From positions 1,266,501 to 1,330,500 of the forward strand of contig NZ_JAQGPL010000001.1 in the NCBI RefSeq assembly GCF_028826105.1: a stretch of 64,000 nt of DNA, given 5' to 3'. Source of the DNA: Paenibacillus humicola. Its GTDB lineage: Bacteria; Bacillota; Bacilli; Paenibacillales; Paenibacillaceae. The translations under genes and the position numbers were made by a program. Of this stretch, positions 25,388-35,713 are shown in pieces (the stretch's first letter is position 1; the number at the start of each line of letters is the position of its first letter). The notes beneath the pieces are model-generated. The model had not been told where the DNA came from, made no database searches, and saw only the letters and a list, made by a program, of their open reading frames with translations.

Positions 25388-26512
25388 GTGAGAGCATCAT
25401 CGCGTAAACGGTACCCTGCGCCGCGGCCGCGTATAGCGCGCGACCGGAAGTCGGGCTACCGGCTCGGCTTCGACCACGGCTATTGGTTCGGGCAGTGCGA
25501 ATCGGTGTTGAAGCGGACGGCCGTTCAGATCGGAATCAAGCCCGTACACGTACTGTTTGTCGCAACGGGCAAAGGCTACCCGTATGCGCCGCTGGACGAG
25601 GCGATTGCCGCTACACTGCGCAGAAATGTCGGCCAATTGACCGTTACCGACGCGGGTCAGCCCGTCGGCGAAATCGCGGCCCGGATCCGGCCGGACGTCG
25701 TCATCGTGCTTGACGGACTCCAGTTCGATACGGCGAAGGCGGACGAGGTCCGCAGGGCGGGCATCCGGATCGCCGTCTGGTTCACGGACGATCCTTACTA
25801 TACGGATATGACGGCTAAGCTTGCCCTGCATTACGACGATGTTTTTACGCTGGAGCTGAACTGTGTCGAATTTTACCGCCGCCTGGGGTGCGAAAGCGTC
25901 CATTATTTGCCGCTCGGCGTTTACCAGGACGAATTTCGGCCGCGCAATCCGGAGCTCAACAAGCGTCACGACATCCTCTTCATCGGCTCGGCCTTTTGGC
26001 GGAGGGTTGAATTTTTCGATCAAATTACGGATTATTTGGCATCCCGCGATACGCACATTTCGGGCATTTGGTGGGAGAGGCTGAAGCGGTACAACCGGCT
26101 GAAGGGCAAAATCGCGCTCGGCCGCTGGATGGGACCCCGGGAAACGGCGGGCATGTACAGCGGCGCGAAAATCGTCATTAACATGCACCGGGCGCCCGAG
26201 GACGATACCTTTAACAGCAACAGCGCAGGCATTACGGCGGTGTCCCCCAACCCGAGAACGTTCGAAGTCTCGGCCTGCGCCGCACTGCAGCTTACCGATA
26301 TCCGGGACGATCTGGCGTCTTTCTATAAGCCCGGGTCGGAAATCGTCACGTACTCCTCCCCTTCGGATATGGTCGAGAAAATCGAATATTATTTAACCCA
26401 TGAGGAGGAGCGCAGGCGGATCGCCATGCAGGGTATGGCCCGCACGATGCGGGAACACACGTATGATCATCGGCTCCGCACGATGCTCTCCATATTATTT
26501 CCGGACAGGTAG
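25388..26512 (+). CDS. cgeB: CgeB-family spore-surface glycosyltransferase with basic leader
   Basis: 374 residues; GTG 25388 behind GGAGGAG. Residues 1-22 are basic (RASSRKRYPAPRPRIARDRK), then GYRLGFDHGYWFGQCES matches the Gly/aromatic motif of this cluster. From about 55 on it is a CgeB-type GT-B protein: VLFVATGKGYPYAPLDEAI, RPDVVIVLDGLQF, AVWFTDDPYYTD, YLPLGVYQDEFRP, DILFIGSAFWRRVEF and the C-terminal half EVSACAALQLTDIRDDLASFYKPGSEIVTYSS with YLTHEEERRRIAMQG. In B. subtilis cgeAB affects the outermost spore layer and is made late under SigK/GerE. Next to germination genes here. Confidence 0.88.
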   Translation: MRASSRKRYPAPRPRIARDRKSGYRLGFDHGYWFGQCESVLKRTAVQIGIKPVHVLFVATGKGYPYAPLDEAIAATLRRNVGQLTVTDAGQPVGEIAARIRPDVVIVLDGLQFDTAKADEVRRAGIRIAVWFTDDPYYTDMTAKLALHYDDVFTLELNCVEFYRRLGCESVHYLPLGVYQDEFRPRNPELNKRHDILFIGSAFWRRVEFFDQITDYLASRDTHISGIWWERLKRYNRLKGKIALGRWMGPRETAGMYSGAKIVINMHRAPEDDTFNSNSAGITAVSPNPRTFEVSACAALQLTDIRDDLASFYKPGSEIVTYSSPSDMVEKIEYYLTHEEERRRIAMQGMARTMREHTYDHRLRTMLSILFPDR

Positions 26513-26543
26513 CATTTACTTGGACAACGGCGGCAGGTACCGG

Positions 26544-26557
26544 CACCGAATTCGGTG
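26544..26557. repeat. Perfect 14-bp palindrome between cgeB and gerB
   Basis: CACCGAATTCGGTG is perfectly self-complementary and lies 32 bases after cgeB. No T-tract follows. Could be an operator or weak terminator; no further support. Confidence 0.35.
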
Positions 26558-26634
26558 TCTGCGGAATGGTATGGACTTCCAAAATTACGGAAAACCTAGG
26601 AACAAAGTCATCTTCCGCAGACGAGGAGAGCCGA

Positions 26635-27732
26635 ATGAAAGTAACCGAACGGATTACCGGCACCCAGCTTGGCATGCTGCTGTTTTCCTTTGTGTTTCCC
26701 GCGCTGGTCATTCCCGCTCCGGGCATCATGGCCGCATTCGCCAAGCAGAACGCCTGGATATCGGTGTTTCCCGGCGCCCTGCTCGGCGTGACCAACATTT
26801 GGGTCATGACGGCGCTATCGAATCGCTATCCCGGGCTGACGATTCTGGAATACACCGAAAAAATCGTAGGCAAATGGCTCGGAAAAGCGCTGAGCCTTTA
26901 TTTTTTCTATTACTGGTATTCGCTTGTCACGGTCGTCATTAACGAGCATTCGCGTTTTCTCAATACGTTCCTGCTGCCGCGGACGCCGACCATAGTCGGG
27001 GGGCTGACGATCGTCGTGCTCAGCGCGCTCGCCGTTTATGCGGGAATCGAAGTGATCGGGAGATGCAACAGCTTTCTGACGGTGCTCATTATCATGTTTC
27101 TTTTGCCGCTCTTTGTTCTCGCGCTTCAAGATACGGATATCAAGCATTTGATGCCCGTGCTTGGTGAAGGGATCGTTCCGGTGCTGCAGGGGTCCTTTCC
27201 CGTGTCGGCCAATATCAATCAGGTGTTTCTGCTCGGCTGGCTGATCCCGTTTCTGAAGCAGCGCCAGAAAGCGCGCAGGGCCGGCATGATTGCGCTGTTC
27301 GGCATCGTAACGCTGATCGTAACGGTCAATTTGCTCACGGTCATGATCTTCGGCCCGATTACGGGAAAGCTGACGTATTCGTTTCTGTCGCTCATTCAAT
27401 ATATCGGGATTCAGGGCTCCTTCGAACGGCTGGAGGCCATTGCCGTTGCGATCTGGGTTTTCGGCATTTTCGTAAAGGTCTCGGTCGGCCTGTTTATGCT
27501 GTCCCTTTGCTTGTCCCATGTATTCGGCATTCGCAATTACCGGGACATTGTCGCTCCGCTCGCGCTGCTCGCGCTTGTCGGCGCGGTCTGGTCATTCACG
27601 ACGAAGTCGGATTACCAGCAGTTTGAAACGTTCACCTACCCCTTATGGGCGATCGTGACGCAAAATCTGCTGCCTGCGGTTCTCCTTGCCGCCGATGCGA
27701 TCAAGCGAAAAGCAAGCGGCTCACTTCTTTAG
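26635..27732 (+). CDS. GerB-family germination receptor permease subunit
   Basis: 365 residues; ATG 26635 behind GAGGAGAG (earlier in-frame starts lack a site). APC-superfamily fold with about ten membrane segments; ITGTQLGMLLFSFVFPALVIPAPGIM and YPGLTILEYTEKIVGKWLGKALSLYFFYYW are typical of GerAB/GerKB. B subunits sit in the spore inner membrane and bind germinant. The gene points toward the gerA-gerC-small protein genes on the other strand and its last 12 bases overlap the end of the small gene. The intact locus therefore has all receptor parts but on two transcripts. Confidence 0.92.
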   Translation: MKVTERITGTQLGMLLFSFVFPALVIPAPGIMAAFAKQNAWISVFPGALLGVTNIWVMTALSNRYPGLTILEYTEKIVGKWLGKALSLYFFYYWYSLVTVVINEHSRFLNTFLLPRTPTIVGGLTIVVLSALAVYAGIEVIGRCNSFLTVLIIMFLLPLFVLALQDTDIKHLMPVLGEGIVPVLQGSFPVSANINQVFLLGWLIPFLKQRQKARRAGMIALFGIVTLIVTVNLLTVMIFGPITGKLTYSFLSLIQYIGIQGSFERLEAIAVAIWVFGIFVKVSVGLFMLSLCLSHVFGIRNYRDIVAPLALLALVGAVWSFTTKSDYQQFETFTYPLWAIVTQNLLPAVLLAADAIKRKASGSLL

Positions 27733-27948
27733 CAGCGACCTGCCGAGCTGTTTGAAAACGGCTTCGGCCGGCGCATTGAAGCTCGGCACCTTCACCTTGG
27801 CGATCAGCAGGGAGCCGACGACGAGGCTGATGAGCATCAATACGCCGTACAGGAAGGCCGCCGGGTGCTGCCGGCTGGCTGCAAGGGAATGGACCCGGAC
27901 ATACGACCAGACGGCAAGCAGCACGATATAACCTCCGATTTGCAGCAT
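27721..27948 (-). CDS. Small two-TM germination protein (D-subunit-like)
   Basis: 75 residues; ATG 27948 directly after the gerC stop (TAATG), with AAAGGAGATT upstream. Two hydrophobic helices: GGYIVLLAVWSYVRVH and AAFLYGVLMLISLVVGSLLIA, then a basic amphipathic end (AVFKQLGRSLLKK). Small two-helix D subunits accompany some ger operons in Bacillus and adjust the germination rate; size, topology and position fit this class. Sequence similarity alone would not identify it. Confidence 0.75.
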   Translation of the reverse strand: MLQIGGYIVLLAVWSYVRVHSLAASRQHPAAFLYGVLMLISLVVGSLLIAKVKVPSFNAPAEAVFKQLGRSLLKK

Positions 27949-29114
27949 TATTTGACAATCTCCTTTTCCTTTAATTGCAGCGGCGGGCCCGATACCCCGG
28001 TTTCACGCAAATTCAGCTTGACCGAAACCGATATTTCCGCTTCGGGAAACAGCTTGTCCCATTTCTTCTGGATTTGTTTCCATTTGCGGGGATGGTTTCG
28101 GAACAGGACGCCCCCGAACCCAGCGACATCCGATTTATACTCCTTCTGGATCTTGTACAAACATTCCTTCGCTTGCTTTGCGACCGTATCCTCCAGCGCT
28201 TTCTCCGCCATTTTAAGATTCGGCATTCGGGTAATATCAAGCGGCGAATTATTCTCCAGCAGGTCTCCATTTCCCCTCAGCCGGATGTGGAACTTGACCT
28301 TGTCTCCGTTAACCTCGGACGTAATTTTGCTGCTGGCGGTGACTAGGACCATGCCGATGCTTCCGTACCCTTTCGGAAGGGCGGCGACAATGCGGCCTTG
28401 CTTCTTGCGGCCGGTAATCCAGAGCAGTCCGTCCGTCTCCTTCTCGTTCAAAAATCCGGCCAATTTGAGCTCCTTGAAAACGGCCGCGCCCGAAAAACGA
28501 AAAAGGTCTTTTTTGCTTTTCCCTGAAGAGATTTCGGGCGTTATGGCGGCCGCTACCGGATTCCCGCCTTCGCTTGACGATGCGATAAAGAAATCCCGCA
28601 GCGTAACCGACAAATGGTCGCCCAGGATCTCCATTTCTTTCACGGCCTCGGTTGGAGCTTCTTCGAAAGGATACTGAACCTCCACGATTTTCTCCGGATC
28701 ACCGCCCCTGACGACCATAATAAACGTTCTCAGGCGGTTGTGGGGATCGTGGGTAAAAATGTCGAGGATGTCGCCGAGTCCGCGCCTGGCCAGCCGTTCG
28801 CTGATGAAAATCACGCTGCGGTGCGACGTGAACAGCCGCCGGGATAATTTATTTTGCAGCCGCTGGATCGCTTCCATATTGTTCTGCCCGGCAGCGCTCA
28901 AAACGAAAAACTTTTCTTTCCGCCCGCTCCCGTCCGACGTCCCCGCCTGCTGGGGGAGCGCAATCTGGACGGTGCCCTTGACTTCTCCCTTCTTCGTCAC
29001 ATCGAGCGCGGTGCCCATAACGATCGCAAGATCGTTGACTTCCGTCCGGTCCCAGCAGCCGGTTGTGAGCACTAAAGCGGCAATCAGAATCATGCATAAG
29101 AACGGTCTGGCCAT
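27948..29114 (-). CDS. GerC-family germination lipoprotein
   Basis: 388 residues; ATG 29114 behind AAAGGAGG. N-terminal lipoprotein signal peptide MARPFLCMILIAALVLTTGC with lipobox LTTGC; CWDRTEVNDLAIVMG is the typical mature start of Ger(x)C proteins. Later AKQAKECLYKIQKEYKSDVAGFG and FRNHPRKWKQIQKKWDKLFPEAEISVSV match the family C-terminus. C subunits are anchored on the outer face of the spore inner membrane and are needed for receptor function. Middle gene of a minus-strand gerA-gerC-small TM operon. Confidence 0.94.
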   Translation of the reverse strand: MARPFLCMILIAALVLTTGCWDRTEVNDLAIVMGTALDVTKKGEVKGTVQIALPQQAGTSDGSGRKEKFFVLSAAGQNNMEAIQRLQNKLSRRLFTSHRSVIFISERLARRGLGDILDIFTHDPHNRLRTFIMVVRGGDPEKIVEVQYPFEEAPTEAVKEMEILGDHLSVTLRDFFIASSSEGGNPVAAAITPEISSGKSKKDLFRFSGAAVFKELKLAGFLNEKETDGLLWITGRKKQGRIVAALPKGYGSIGMVLVTASSKITSEVNGDKVKFHIRLRGNGDLLENNSPLDITRMPNLKMAEKALEDTVAKQAKECLYKIQKEYKSDVAGFGGVLFRNHPRKWKQIQKKWDKLFPEAEISVSVKLNLRETGVSGPPLQLKEKEIVK

Positions 29115-29139
29115 GACGCTTCCTCCTTTCTTCCGCTGT

Positions 29140-30648
29140 TTACTTTGCTCCCTGCCCCCCGGATTCCGCGGAAGGCGGGCGGCGGCTTTTGTTCCACACC
29201 GGAACGCGGACCAGAATGTCCTTCAAATTCCGCACCGAGATCGGGGCTGCCGGGGCGAAATAAGGAACCCCGAACGAACGCAGGGAGCAGACGTGCAGCA
29301 AAATGCCCAGGAACCCGAGCGCGATGCCGTACAGCCCGAGCGTTCCCGCCAGGAACAGGATCGGGAACCGCAGCAGCCGGACGCCGTTGGCAAAGCTGTA
29401 GCGCGGAATCGTAAACGAGGCGATCCCCGTAATCGAAACGATAATGACGACCGGGGCCGAAATGATGCCCGCCTGCACGGCCGCCTGGCCGATAACGAGC
29501 GCTCCGACGATGCTGATCGCTTGACCGATCTGCTTGGGCAGCCGGATTCCGGCTTCGCGCAGCGCTTCGAAAATGATTTCCATCAGCAGCGCTTCGATCA
29601 GCGCCGGGAAGGGAACCGGCTCCCTGGAGCCCGCAATGCTCAGCAGCAGGCTGGTCGGAATCATCTCCTGATGATAGGTGGTAATGGCCACGTACAGGGG
29701 CGGGGCGAATATCGCGATGATCAGAAAAATGAGCCGGATCCACCGGACGAAGGTGGCGATCGGCCACCGGACATTGTAATCCTCGCTTGCCTGCAAACCG
29801 GCCCAGAAGGTCATTGGCAGCAGGAGCACGAAGGGCGTCGAATCGACCAGCAGCGCGACATTGCCCCCGAGCAGTCCGGCCGCGATGACGTCCGGCCGCT
29901 CCGTGCTCTGGATTTGCGGGAACGGGGAATAGGCATCGTCTTCGATAAATTCCTCGATATTGTTCGAGTCGAGAATGCCGTCGATGCGAATCTTTCGGAT
30001 CCGCCTGCGGACCTCTTCCACAACCGAGGCGTCGGCAACGCCGTCGATATAGGTCAGGGCAACCTCGGTTTGGGTCAGATCGCCGACGGTAAACGTTTCG
30101 ATTTTGAGCCGGGACGTTTTCAGCCTGCTGCGGATGAGCCCGATATTGGTCGAATTGTTCTCGATAAATCCGTCTCTCGGCCCGCGGATGACCGGCTCGG
30201 AGGAAGGCTCCTCCAGGCTGCGCTGCGCTTTGCCGCTGACCGAAACGGCCATCGCCCGCCGCTCGCCCGCCGCCAGAATGACGGCGTTGCCGTTCAGCAC
30301 GTAGCGCACGAGCTCGGAAATGCGGCCGACGAGCGAAATTTCGCCGATCGAAATGAGCAGGTCGTCAAGCGCTTCGATCCCGCCGCTCAGGCTTGCATCC
30401 TTGGCGGAACGATGAGCGATCATCGGGTTCAGGACATGCTCGTCGAGCATTTTTTTATCGACCAGCGACGAAATATAGACAACGATCCACTGCACGTTCC
30501 CGCCGACCCGGATTCGGCGAAAGACGACGTCGGAGCAGTTTCGAAAGATTGATTTTAGATGGGCTTCGTTAAATTCGAGATCGGGGACCAGCTCCCCGCG
30601 GTCTTCCTCTTCGAATTGGAACGTATCCCGGTTTCTGCCCTTTTTCAC
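29140..30648 (-). CDS. GerA-family germination receptor subunit
   Basis: 502 residues. I chose GTG 30648, five bases after AGGTGA, giving KKGRNRDTFQFEEEDRG at the N-terminus; GTG 30657 is an alternative and an upstream extension to 30813 is unlikely. N-terminal soluble domain of about 270 residues (NCSDVVFRRIRVGG, DGFIENNSTNIGLIRSRLK, RIRIDGILDSNNIEEFIEDD, PFPQIQSTERPD), then five to six membrane segments with PLYVAITTYHQEMIP and EIIFEALREAGIRLPKQIG, the GerA signature. It forms the receptor channel with B and C subunits in the spore inner membrane. Confidence 0.93.
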   Translation of the reverse strand: MKKGRNRDTFQFEEEDRGELVPDLEFNEAHLKSIFRNCSDVVFRRIRVGGNVQWIVVYISSLVDKKMLDEHVLNPMIAHRSAKDASLSGGIEALDDLLISIGEISLVGRISELVRYVLNGNAVILAAGERRAMAVSVSGKAQRSLEEPSSEPVIRGPRDGFIENNSTNIGLIRSRLKTSRLKIETFTVGDLTQTEVALTYIDGVADASVVEEVRRRIRKIRIDGILDSNNIEEFIEDDAYSPFPQIQSTERPDVIAAGLLGGNVALLVDSTPFVLLLPMTFWAGLQASEDYNVRWPIATFVRWIRLIFLIIAIFAPPLYVAITTYHQEMIPTSLLLSIAGSREPVPFPALIEALLMEIIFEALREAGIRLPKQIGQAISIVGALVIGQAAVQAGIISAPVVIIVSITGIASFTIPRYSFANGVRLLRFPILFLAGTLGLYGIALGFLGILLHVCSLRSFGVPYFAPAAPISVRNLKDILVRVPVWNKSRRPPSAESGGQGAK

Positions 30649-30867
30649 GATCGTCACCTCAGACCTTGTGCGGATGAAGTTATTTTTCCAAATTCCGTCA
30701 CTTGTATTCTGCGGATAGTTTACGAAAAACGGCCCAGCTCGTTCCAAGGGAGACGAACGCCGGCATCCGGCCATTTTCGCCTGCCGGCGGCCTGCTTTCG
30801 CAGCTTTGTCCAATCGTCGAACGCTTCGTTTTCATAGATTGTAAAAAAGGGGAGGTGCAGCCGAAAG

Positions 30868-31791
30868 ATGAAAGCGGTCATTACGGGAGGAGCGGGGTTC
30901 ATCGGCTCCCGCTTGGCGTCGGCGCTTGCGAAGGCCGGCTGGGAGACGGTCATCGTCGACGATTTGTCGGCTGGCGCCATGGAAGACGTGCCGAGCGCGG
31001 CGCGGTTTATTTGCATGAGCGTGACCGACCCGGAATTCACGCGTCTGCTTGCGGACGAGCGTCCGGAGGTCGTGTACCATTTTGCGTCGCGAGTCGACGA
31101 AGACCGAGGCGGTCCGTTCATTGCCGCCGATCAGACGACCAATATTGTCGGTACGCTGAAAGTGCTCGAGGGCTGCCGGAAGGCAAAGCCGGCGAAGCTG
31201 ATTCTGGCCTCAACGGCTGCCGTTTTCGGAACTGCGCCGTATGCCGCCCCGAACGAAAAAACGCCGTTGTCGCCGGCAACCCCTTACGGGCTCGCGAAAA
31301 GAACGGCGGAGAAATATACCCAGTGGCATTCGCGCATGCAGGGCATTCCGTTCACGATTCTCCGTTTCGCGAACGTATACGGGCCGGGCCAGCGTCCGAG
31401 AGGCGAAGGGGGCGTCGTCGCGGTGTTTCTCGACAACATCCGGACCGGCCGGCCGCTCACCATTTACGGCGACGGCAGCCAGGAGCGCGATTTCGTCCAC
31501 GTGGAGGACGTCGTGCGGGCCTGCCTGGCGTCGGCCGAAAAAGGCAGCGGCGAAATCATCCATATCGGCACCGGCGAATCGTGGTCCGTCGGGTTCGTGG
31601 CGCGCGAGCTTGCCGTCCTGCACAGCCGGCCGCTCGCGATTCGTTATGCGGACAAGCGTCCGGCCGATCCGGCACGGAGCGTGCTGCCGGCGGACAAAGC
31701 GGCCGCCGTGCTCGGATGGAGCCCGGCCGTCCGGTTTCCCGACGGGCTGCGGGCTGTCTACTCCGCCTCGTTCGGCGGCGCCGGGCCGTAA
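30868..31791 (+). CDS. NAD-dependent nucleotide-sugar epimerase/dehydratase
   Basis: 307 residues; ATG 30868 behind GGGGAGGTG. Extended short-chain dehydrogenase: VITGGAGFIGSRLASAL (NAD-binding GxxGxxG), LILASTAAVFG, YGLAKRTAEK (catalytic Tyr-Lys) and RFANVYGPGQRPRGEGGVVAVF. Best fit is UDP-glucose 4-epimerase-like (GalE family), used to make UDP-galactose or a related donor. A paralog with the same architecture lies at 39576. It opens the main glycan island and is divergent from gerA. Confidence 0.88.
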   Translation: MKAVITGGAGFIGSRLASALAKAGWETVIVDDLSAGAMEDVPSAARFICMSVTDPEFTRLLADERPEVVYHFASRVDEDRGGPFIAADQTTNIVGTLKVLEGCRKAKPAKLILASTAAVFGTAPYAAPNEKTPLSPATPYGLAKRTAEKYTQWHSRMQGIPFTILRFANVYGPGQRPRGEGGVVAVFLDNIRTGRPLTIYGDGSQERDFVHVEDVVRACLASAEKGSGEIIHIGTGESWSVGFVARELAVLHSRPLAIRYADKRPADPARSVLPADKAAAVLGWSPAVRFPDGLRAVYSASFGGAGP

Positions 31792-31877
31792 TAACGGCAT
31801 GCAGGACGCCGCGGCCCGGCGCGGGTGTCCGCCCTTCACCGTCTCCGAGTCTATCCGTTCCTCCTTTGTACCGAAAT

Positions 31878-31894
31878 TTAGTACCAGATACTAA
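31878..31894. promoter_or_regulatory. FapR-type operator upstream of manC
   Basis: TTAGTACCAGATACTAA, the inverted-repeat form expected for the malonyl-CoA-responsive repressor FapR. It is the exact reverse complement of the operator in front of fabH at 60506. It lies 85 bases before manC. A sigma-A promoter around it is not obvious (TTTGTA with an 18-base spacer to TACTAA is possible). Confidence 0.7.
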
Positions 31895-31978
31895 TCAAGA
31901 AACTGCGCCTGTTGTGTAGGTGTCCACGCCCCCGGCACGCTTTCGTCATATGCTACATGAAGGCAGGAGGGGATTGGA

Positions 31979-33013
31979 TTGAAAGTCGTCATTATGGCAG
32001 GAGGGAAGGGCGCCCGATTTTGGCCGAAAAGCACGGATTCCAAACCGAAACAGTTCTTGAACCTGGTCTCGTCCGATGAGACGATGCTTCAGCAGTCTTA
32101 TCGTCGGTATAGAAAATATTTAGAGCCGGAAGACGTTTATGTATTGACCTGTTCGGGCTACGCGGCTGCCGTCAGGAAACAGCTGCCGGAGCTGGAAAGC
32201 GATCGTTTGATCATCGAGCCGGCGCAGAGAGATACCGGTCCCTGCGTTGCCTTGATGGCGCACTACTTTCTCTGCCGGCATCTCGACGAGGTTCTGGTGA
32301 CGGTCCCTTCGGACCAATATATGGCGGACGAAGCCGACCTGCACGACGTCCTGCTGACGGCGGAACAGGCGGCACGCAGCGAAGGCGTCGTCGTGACGCT
32401 CGGCATTGTGCCGACCCGGCCCGAAACGGGGTACGGCTACATTCGGACCGAATACGGCATGAGCGGACTGCAGCCCGTCGTTTCCTTTATCGAGAAACCG
32501 ACCAAGACCAAAGCGGAGGCGCTGATCCGGCAGCCGAACGTCTATTGGAACAGCGGTATTTTTGTGTGGAGACCGTCCACCATCGCATCTTATATGAAGC
32601 TATACCGCCCCGAAATTTGGCAGGCGGTCGACGTCCCCGAAGAGCAGCTTCGGGACACATACGCAAGCCTCCATAAAATATCCGTCGACTACGCCATTAT
32701 TGAAAAGGTGGAAAAGCTGCTGATGATCCCGATTTCGTTCCATTGGGACGACGTTGGCAGCTGGCGGTCGCTCGAAAGGATATTTCCCGCGGATGACCAA
32801 GGAAACGTGATCAGGGGCGATGTCTATGGGGAAGACATCCGGAATTGCATCATTCATGCCGAAAAACGAAACGTCGTTGTGATCGGGGCGGAAAATCTGA
32901 TCGTCGTCTCCACCGACGAAGGCGTTCTGGTCTGCCACAAATCCGCGGAACAGCACATCAAGCATGCGGTTCAATGGATAGCCGACAAGCGCGGCGACCG
33001 GCAATCTCCTTGA
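31979..33013 (+). CDS. manC: Mannose-1-phosphate guanylyltransferase
   Basis: 344 residues; TTG 31979 behind GGAGGGGA, no ATG nearby. VVIMAGGKGARFWPKSTDSKPKQFL is the GDP-mannose pyrophosphorylase signature; VTVPSDQYM, TLGIVPTRPETGYGYIRTE, FIEKPTKTKAEALI, YWNSGIFVWRPSTI and SFHWDDVGSWRSLERIF follow in order. It joins GTP and mannose-1-phosphate to GDP-mannose. No phosphomannose isomerase domain is fused (that form is ~470 residues). It supplies the GDP-mannose used by Gmd and Fcl nearby. A FapR-type box precedes it. Confidence 0.94.
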   Translation: MKVVIMAGGKGARFWPKSTDSKPKQFLNLVSSDETMLQQSYRRYRKYLEPEDVYVLTCSGYAAAVRKQLPELESDRLIIEPAQRDTGPCVALMAHYFLCRHLDEVLVTVPSDQYMADEADLHDVLLTAEQAARSEGVVVTLGIVPTRPETGYGYIRTEYGMSGLQPVVSFIEKPTKTKAEALIRQPNVYWNSGIFVWRPSTIASYMKLYRPEIWQAVDVPEEQLRDTYASLHKISVDYAIIEKVEKLLMIPISFHWDDVGSWRSLERIFPADDQGNVIRGDVYGEDIRNCIIHAEKRNVVVIGAENLIVVSTDEGVLVCHKSAEQHIKHAVQWIADKRGDRQSP

Positions 33014-33127
33014 ACGCCGCAGCCGGAAGGTCTCATCCTTCCATTAATCTATTCCTCATTGGTTGTACGCGGATAAGGATACCTGCCCAATCAGGCAAAA
33101 AAAACGCGGCCGCTTCACGATGGATAA

Positions 33128-34123
<996 letters not shown>

Positions 34124-34447
34124 AGCCGCTCCTGCGGCGGCAATCGTCCGATAGCCCTCACCTTGACCACAAGCTGAGGGCTATTTGCCGCTTCACCCGC
34201 TGTCGCTGCTCCAGCTGCCGCTTCCCCCTCTCCTTCTCCAGTAGCCGCTTGCAAAGGGCTAAAGCCCGCGATCGGCTTTTCCCGCCGGTTTGCCCGGTTC
34301 AATCCGACAGGGCATTCGTTGGAATTGTGGGTGATCGTTACCAAATTGGTTCATCCGACTATAGCGGCCGACCGGGCATAATCATAGGGTAACTTAAATG
34401 GAAAAGGATATGGAGGAGGGCCACTTCATCGGGAGGGGAGAGAAGCG
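34124..34447 (+). other. Intergenic region with hairpin and SigK-like -10
   Basis: No gene is seen. A 10-bp perfect stem ATAGCCCTCA/TGAGGGCTAT (34151-34184) is followed by TTTGCCGCTT, a weak terminator for fcl. CATAGGGTA at 34383-34391, 57 bases before the next start, matches the SigK -10 form CATAnnnTA, but the expected AC at -35 is missing at normal spacing. Confidence 0.4.
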
Positions 34448-35635
34448 ATGGGCGATCCATACCTGACCGTTATCGTACCGGTACACGAAGACGTCAGCGA
34501 AATAGCGGAAACGATAGATAGTATATTAACCCAGGATTACCCATGGATTGAGCTGCTCGCCGTTGATTGCTCCGTGCACGGGAATCCGGACTTGCTGACG
34601 GCGCTTGACCGCTACGGAGGGAAACGGCTGCGAATCGTGCGCGAGCGGGGATTGACGCGGACGGCGGCCTTCAATCAAGGGATTTCCTTGGCCGAAGGCG
34701 GTCTGCTCGGCTGGTTAAACCCCGGAGACCGCTATCTCCCGGGCGCGGTCCGCACAGCCGTCCAGGCTTTGGAGGCCAACCGGAGCTGGGCGATGCTGTA
34801 CGGCGGAGCCTGTTATCGGAACGAGCGCGGCGATTTGACCGCTCCTTATCCGACGCGCCCGTTTGATCCGGATGCCCTCATGGAGGACTGCTTTCTGTGC
34901 CAGCCAGCCGTTTTCTTTCATAAAGAAGCGGCTATCGCCGCCGGAAAGGCCGACGAATCGCTGGAGCTGTGCGCAAATTACGATTTATGGATCCGGATTT
35001 CAAAATCGTTCCCGGTCGGGTACATCCAGCAATGTTTGGCGACGACGCGCCTATACGACGACGAGAATGCGAAGAGGCTTTGGAAAGAGAAGGGGCTTAG
35101 CGAAGTCTTCCGGCTGTCGCGGAAAAACTACGGTACCGTCGCCTGGAAATGGGCTGCGGAATATGCGGAATGCTACAAGTCCAACGAGGTTTCAAGGCTG
35201 TTCGAACAATTGAAGGCCCATGGTATTTTCAAGCCGTCCGCCATTATTTTGAGCAGCGACCGGTACCCGGATAACTGGCTGCCGTACCACGCGAACATTA
35301 CGCTCCAAATGGACCCGGCCGACCCCGTACACGTTCTGCGGATTAAAGGCAGTCACGATTTCCTTTCGAGGTTCAAAAAACTGCATTTTACCGCTCGCGT
35401 CAACGGATTCCAGGTCGGGAGCTATGAGGCGGCGGGCGATTCCTTCGTCATCGAGATTCCCATTCGCTGCAGCCTTGTTTATTGCAACGTGGAGCTTCAT
35501 ACGCATGAGCGATTCAATCCGGCGGAGCAGCTCGGCACCTCCGATTTCCGGGATCTCGGATTCGTTGCGGAGGATATAACTGCGCTTACGGCCGAGGAAT
35601 ATCGGTTTTATCAAACGGTTCAACGGGGTCTTTAG
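34448..35635 (+). CDS. GT2-like protein with altered catalytic motifs and C-terminal beta domain
   Basis: 395 residues, ATG 34448 behind GGAGGGGAG. Full-length paralog of the genes at 35714 and 52817: GT2 domain (about 1-255) plus a ~130-residue C-terminal domain with LTLQMDPADPVHVLRIKG, VNGFQVGSYEAAGDSFVIEI and LGFVAEDITALTAEEYRFY. The motifs VDGGSTDGT and WLNSDDTY of the paralogs are VDCSVHGNP and WLNPGDRY here, so the nucleotide- and metal-binding sites are damaged. Late motif NYDLWIRISK is retained. It may be a non-catalytic partner or have changed specificity. Confidence 0.8.
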   Translation: MGDPYLTVIVPVHEDVSEIAETIDSILTQDYPWIELLAVDCSVHGNPDLLTALDRYGGKRLRIVRERGLTRTAAFNQGISLAEGGLLGWLNPGDRYLPGAVRTAVQALEANRSWAMLYGGACYRNERGDLTAPYPTRPFDPDALMEDCFLCQPAVFFHKEAAIAAGKADESLELCANYDLWIRISKSFPVGYIQQCLATTRLYDDENAKRLWKEKGLSEVFRLSRKNYGTVAWKWAAEYAECYKSNEVSRLFEQLKAHGIFKPSAIILSSDRYPDNWLPYHANITLQMDPADPVHVLRIKGSHDFLSRFKKLHFTARVNGFQVGSYEAAGDSFVIEIPIRCSLVYCNVELHTHERFNPAEQLGTSDFRDLGFVAEDITALTAEEYRFYQTVQRGL

Positions 35636-35713
35636 GCAATCCCGAACCGGCGGCCGGCTTACGGCAAGCGGAAGGCGGGAACAACCGAAGCTTAACGAAA
35701 GGGGAGGCGATGG

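Noticed and set aside
26346..26807. Minus-strand 153-codon frame at the cgeB/gerB junction
   Set aside because: Antisense to the end of cgeB and start of gerB, without start signals.
28738..30552. Plus-strand frame of 604 codons opposite gerA and gerC
   Set aside because: Antisense to two well supported germination genes; no domain visible.
33060..33110. CCTGCCCAATCAGGC plus A-run as a terminator
   Set aside because: The run is A on the plus strand, and on the minus strand no gene ends there; the stem is very short.
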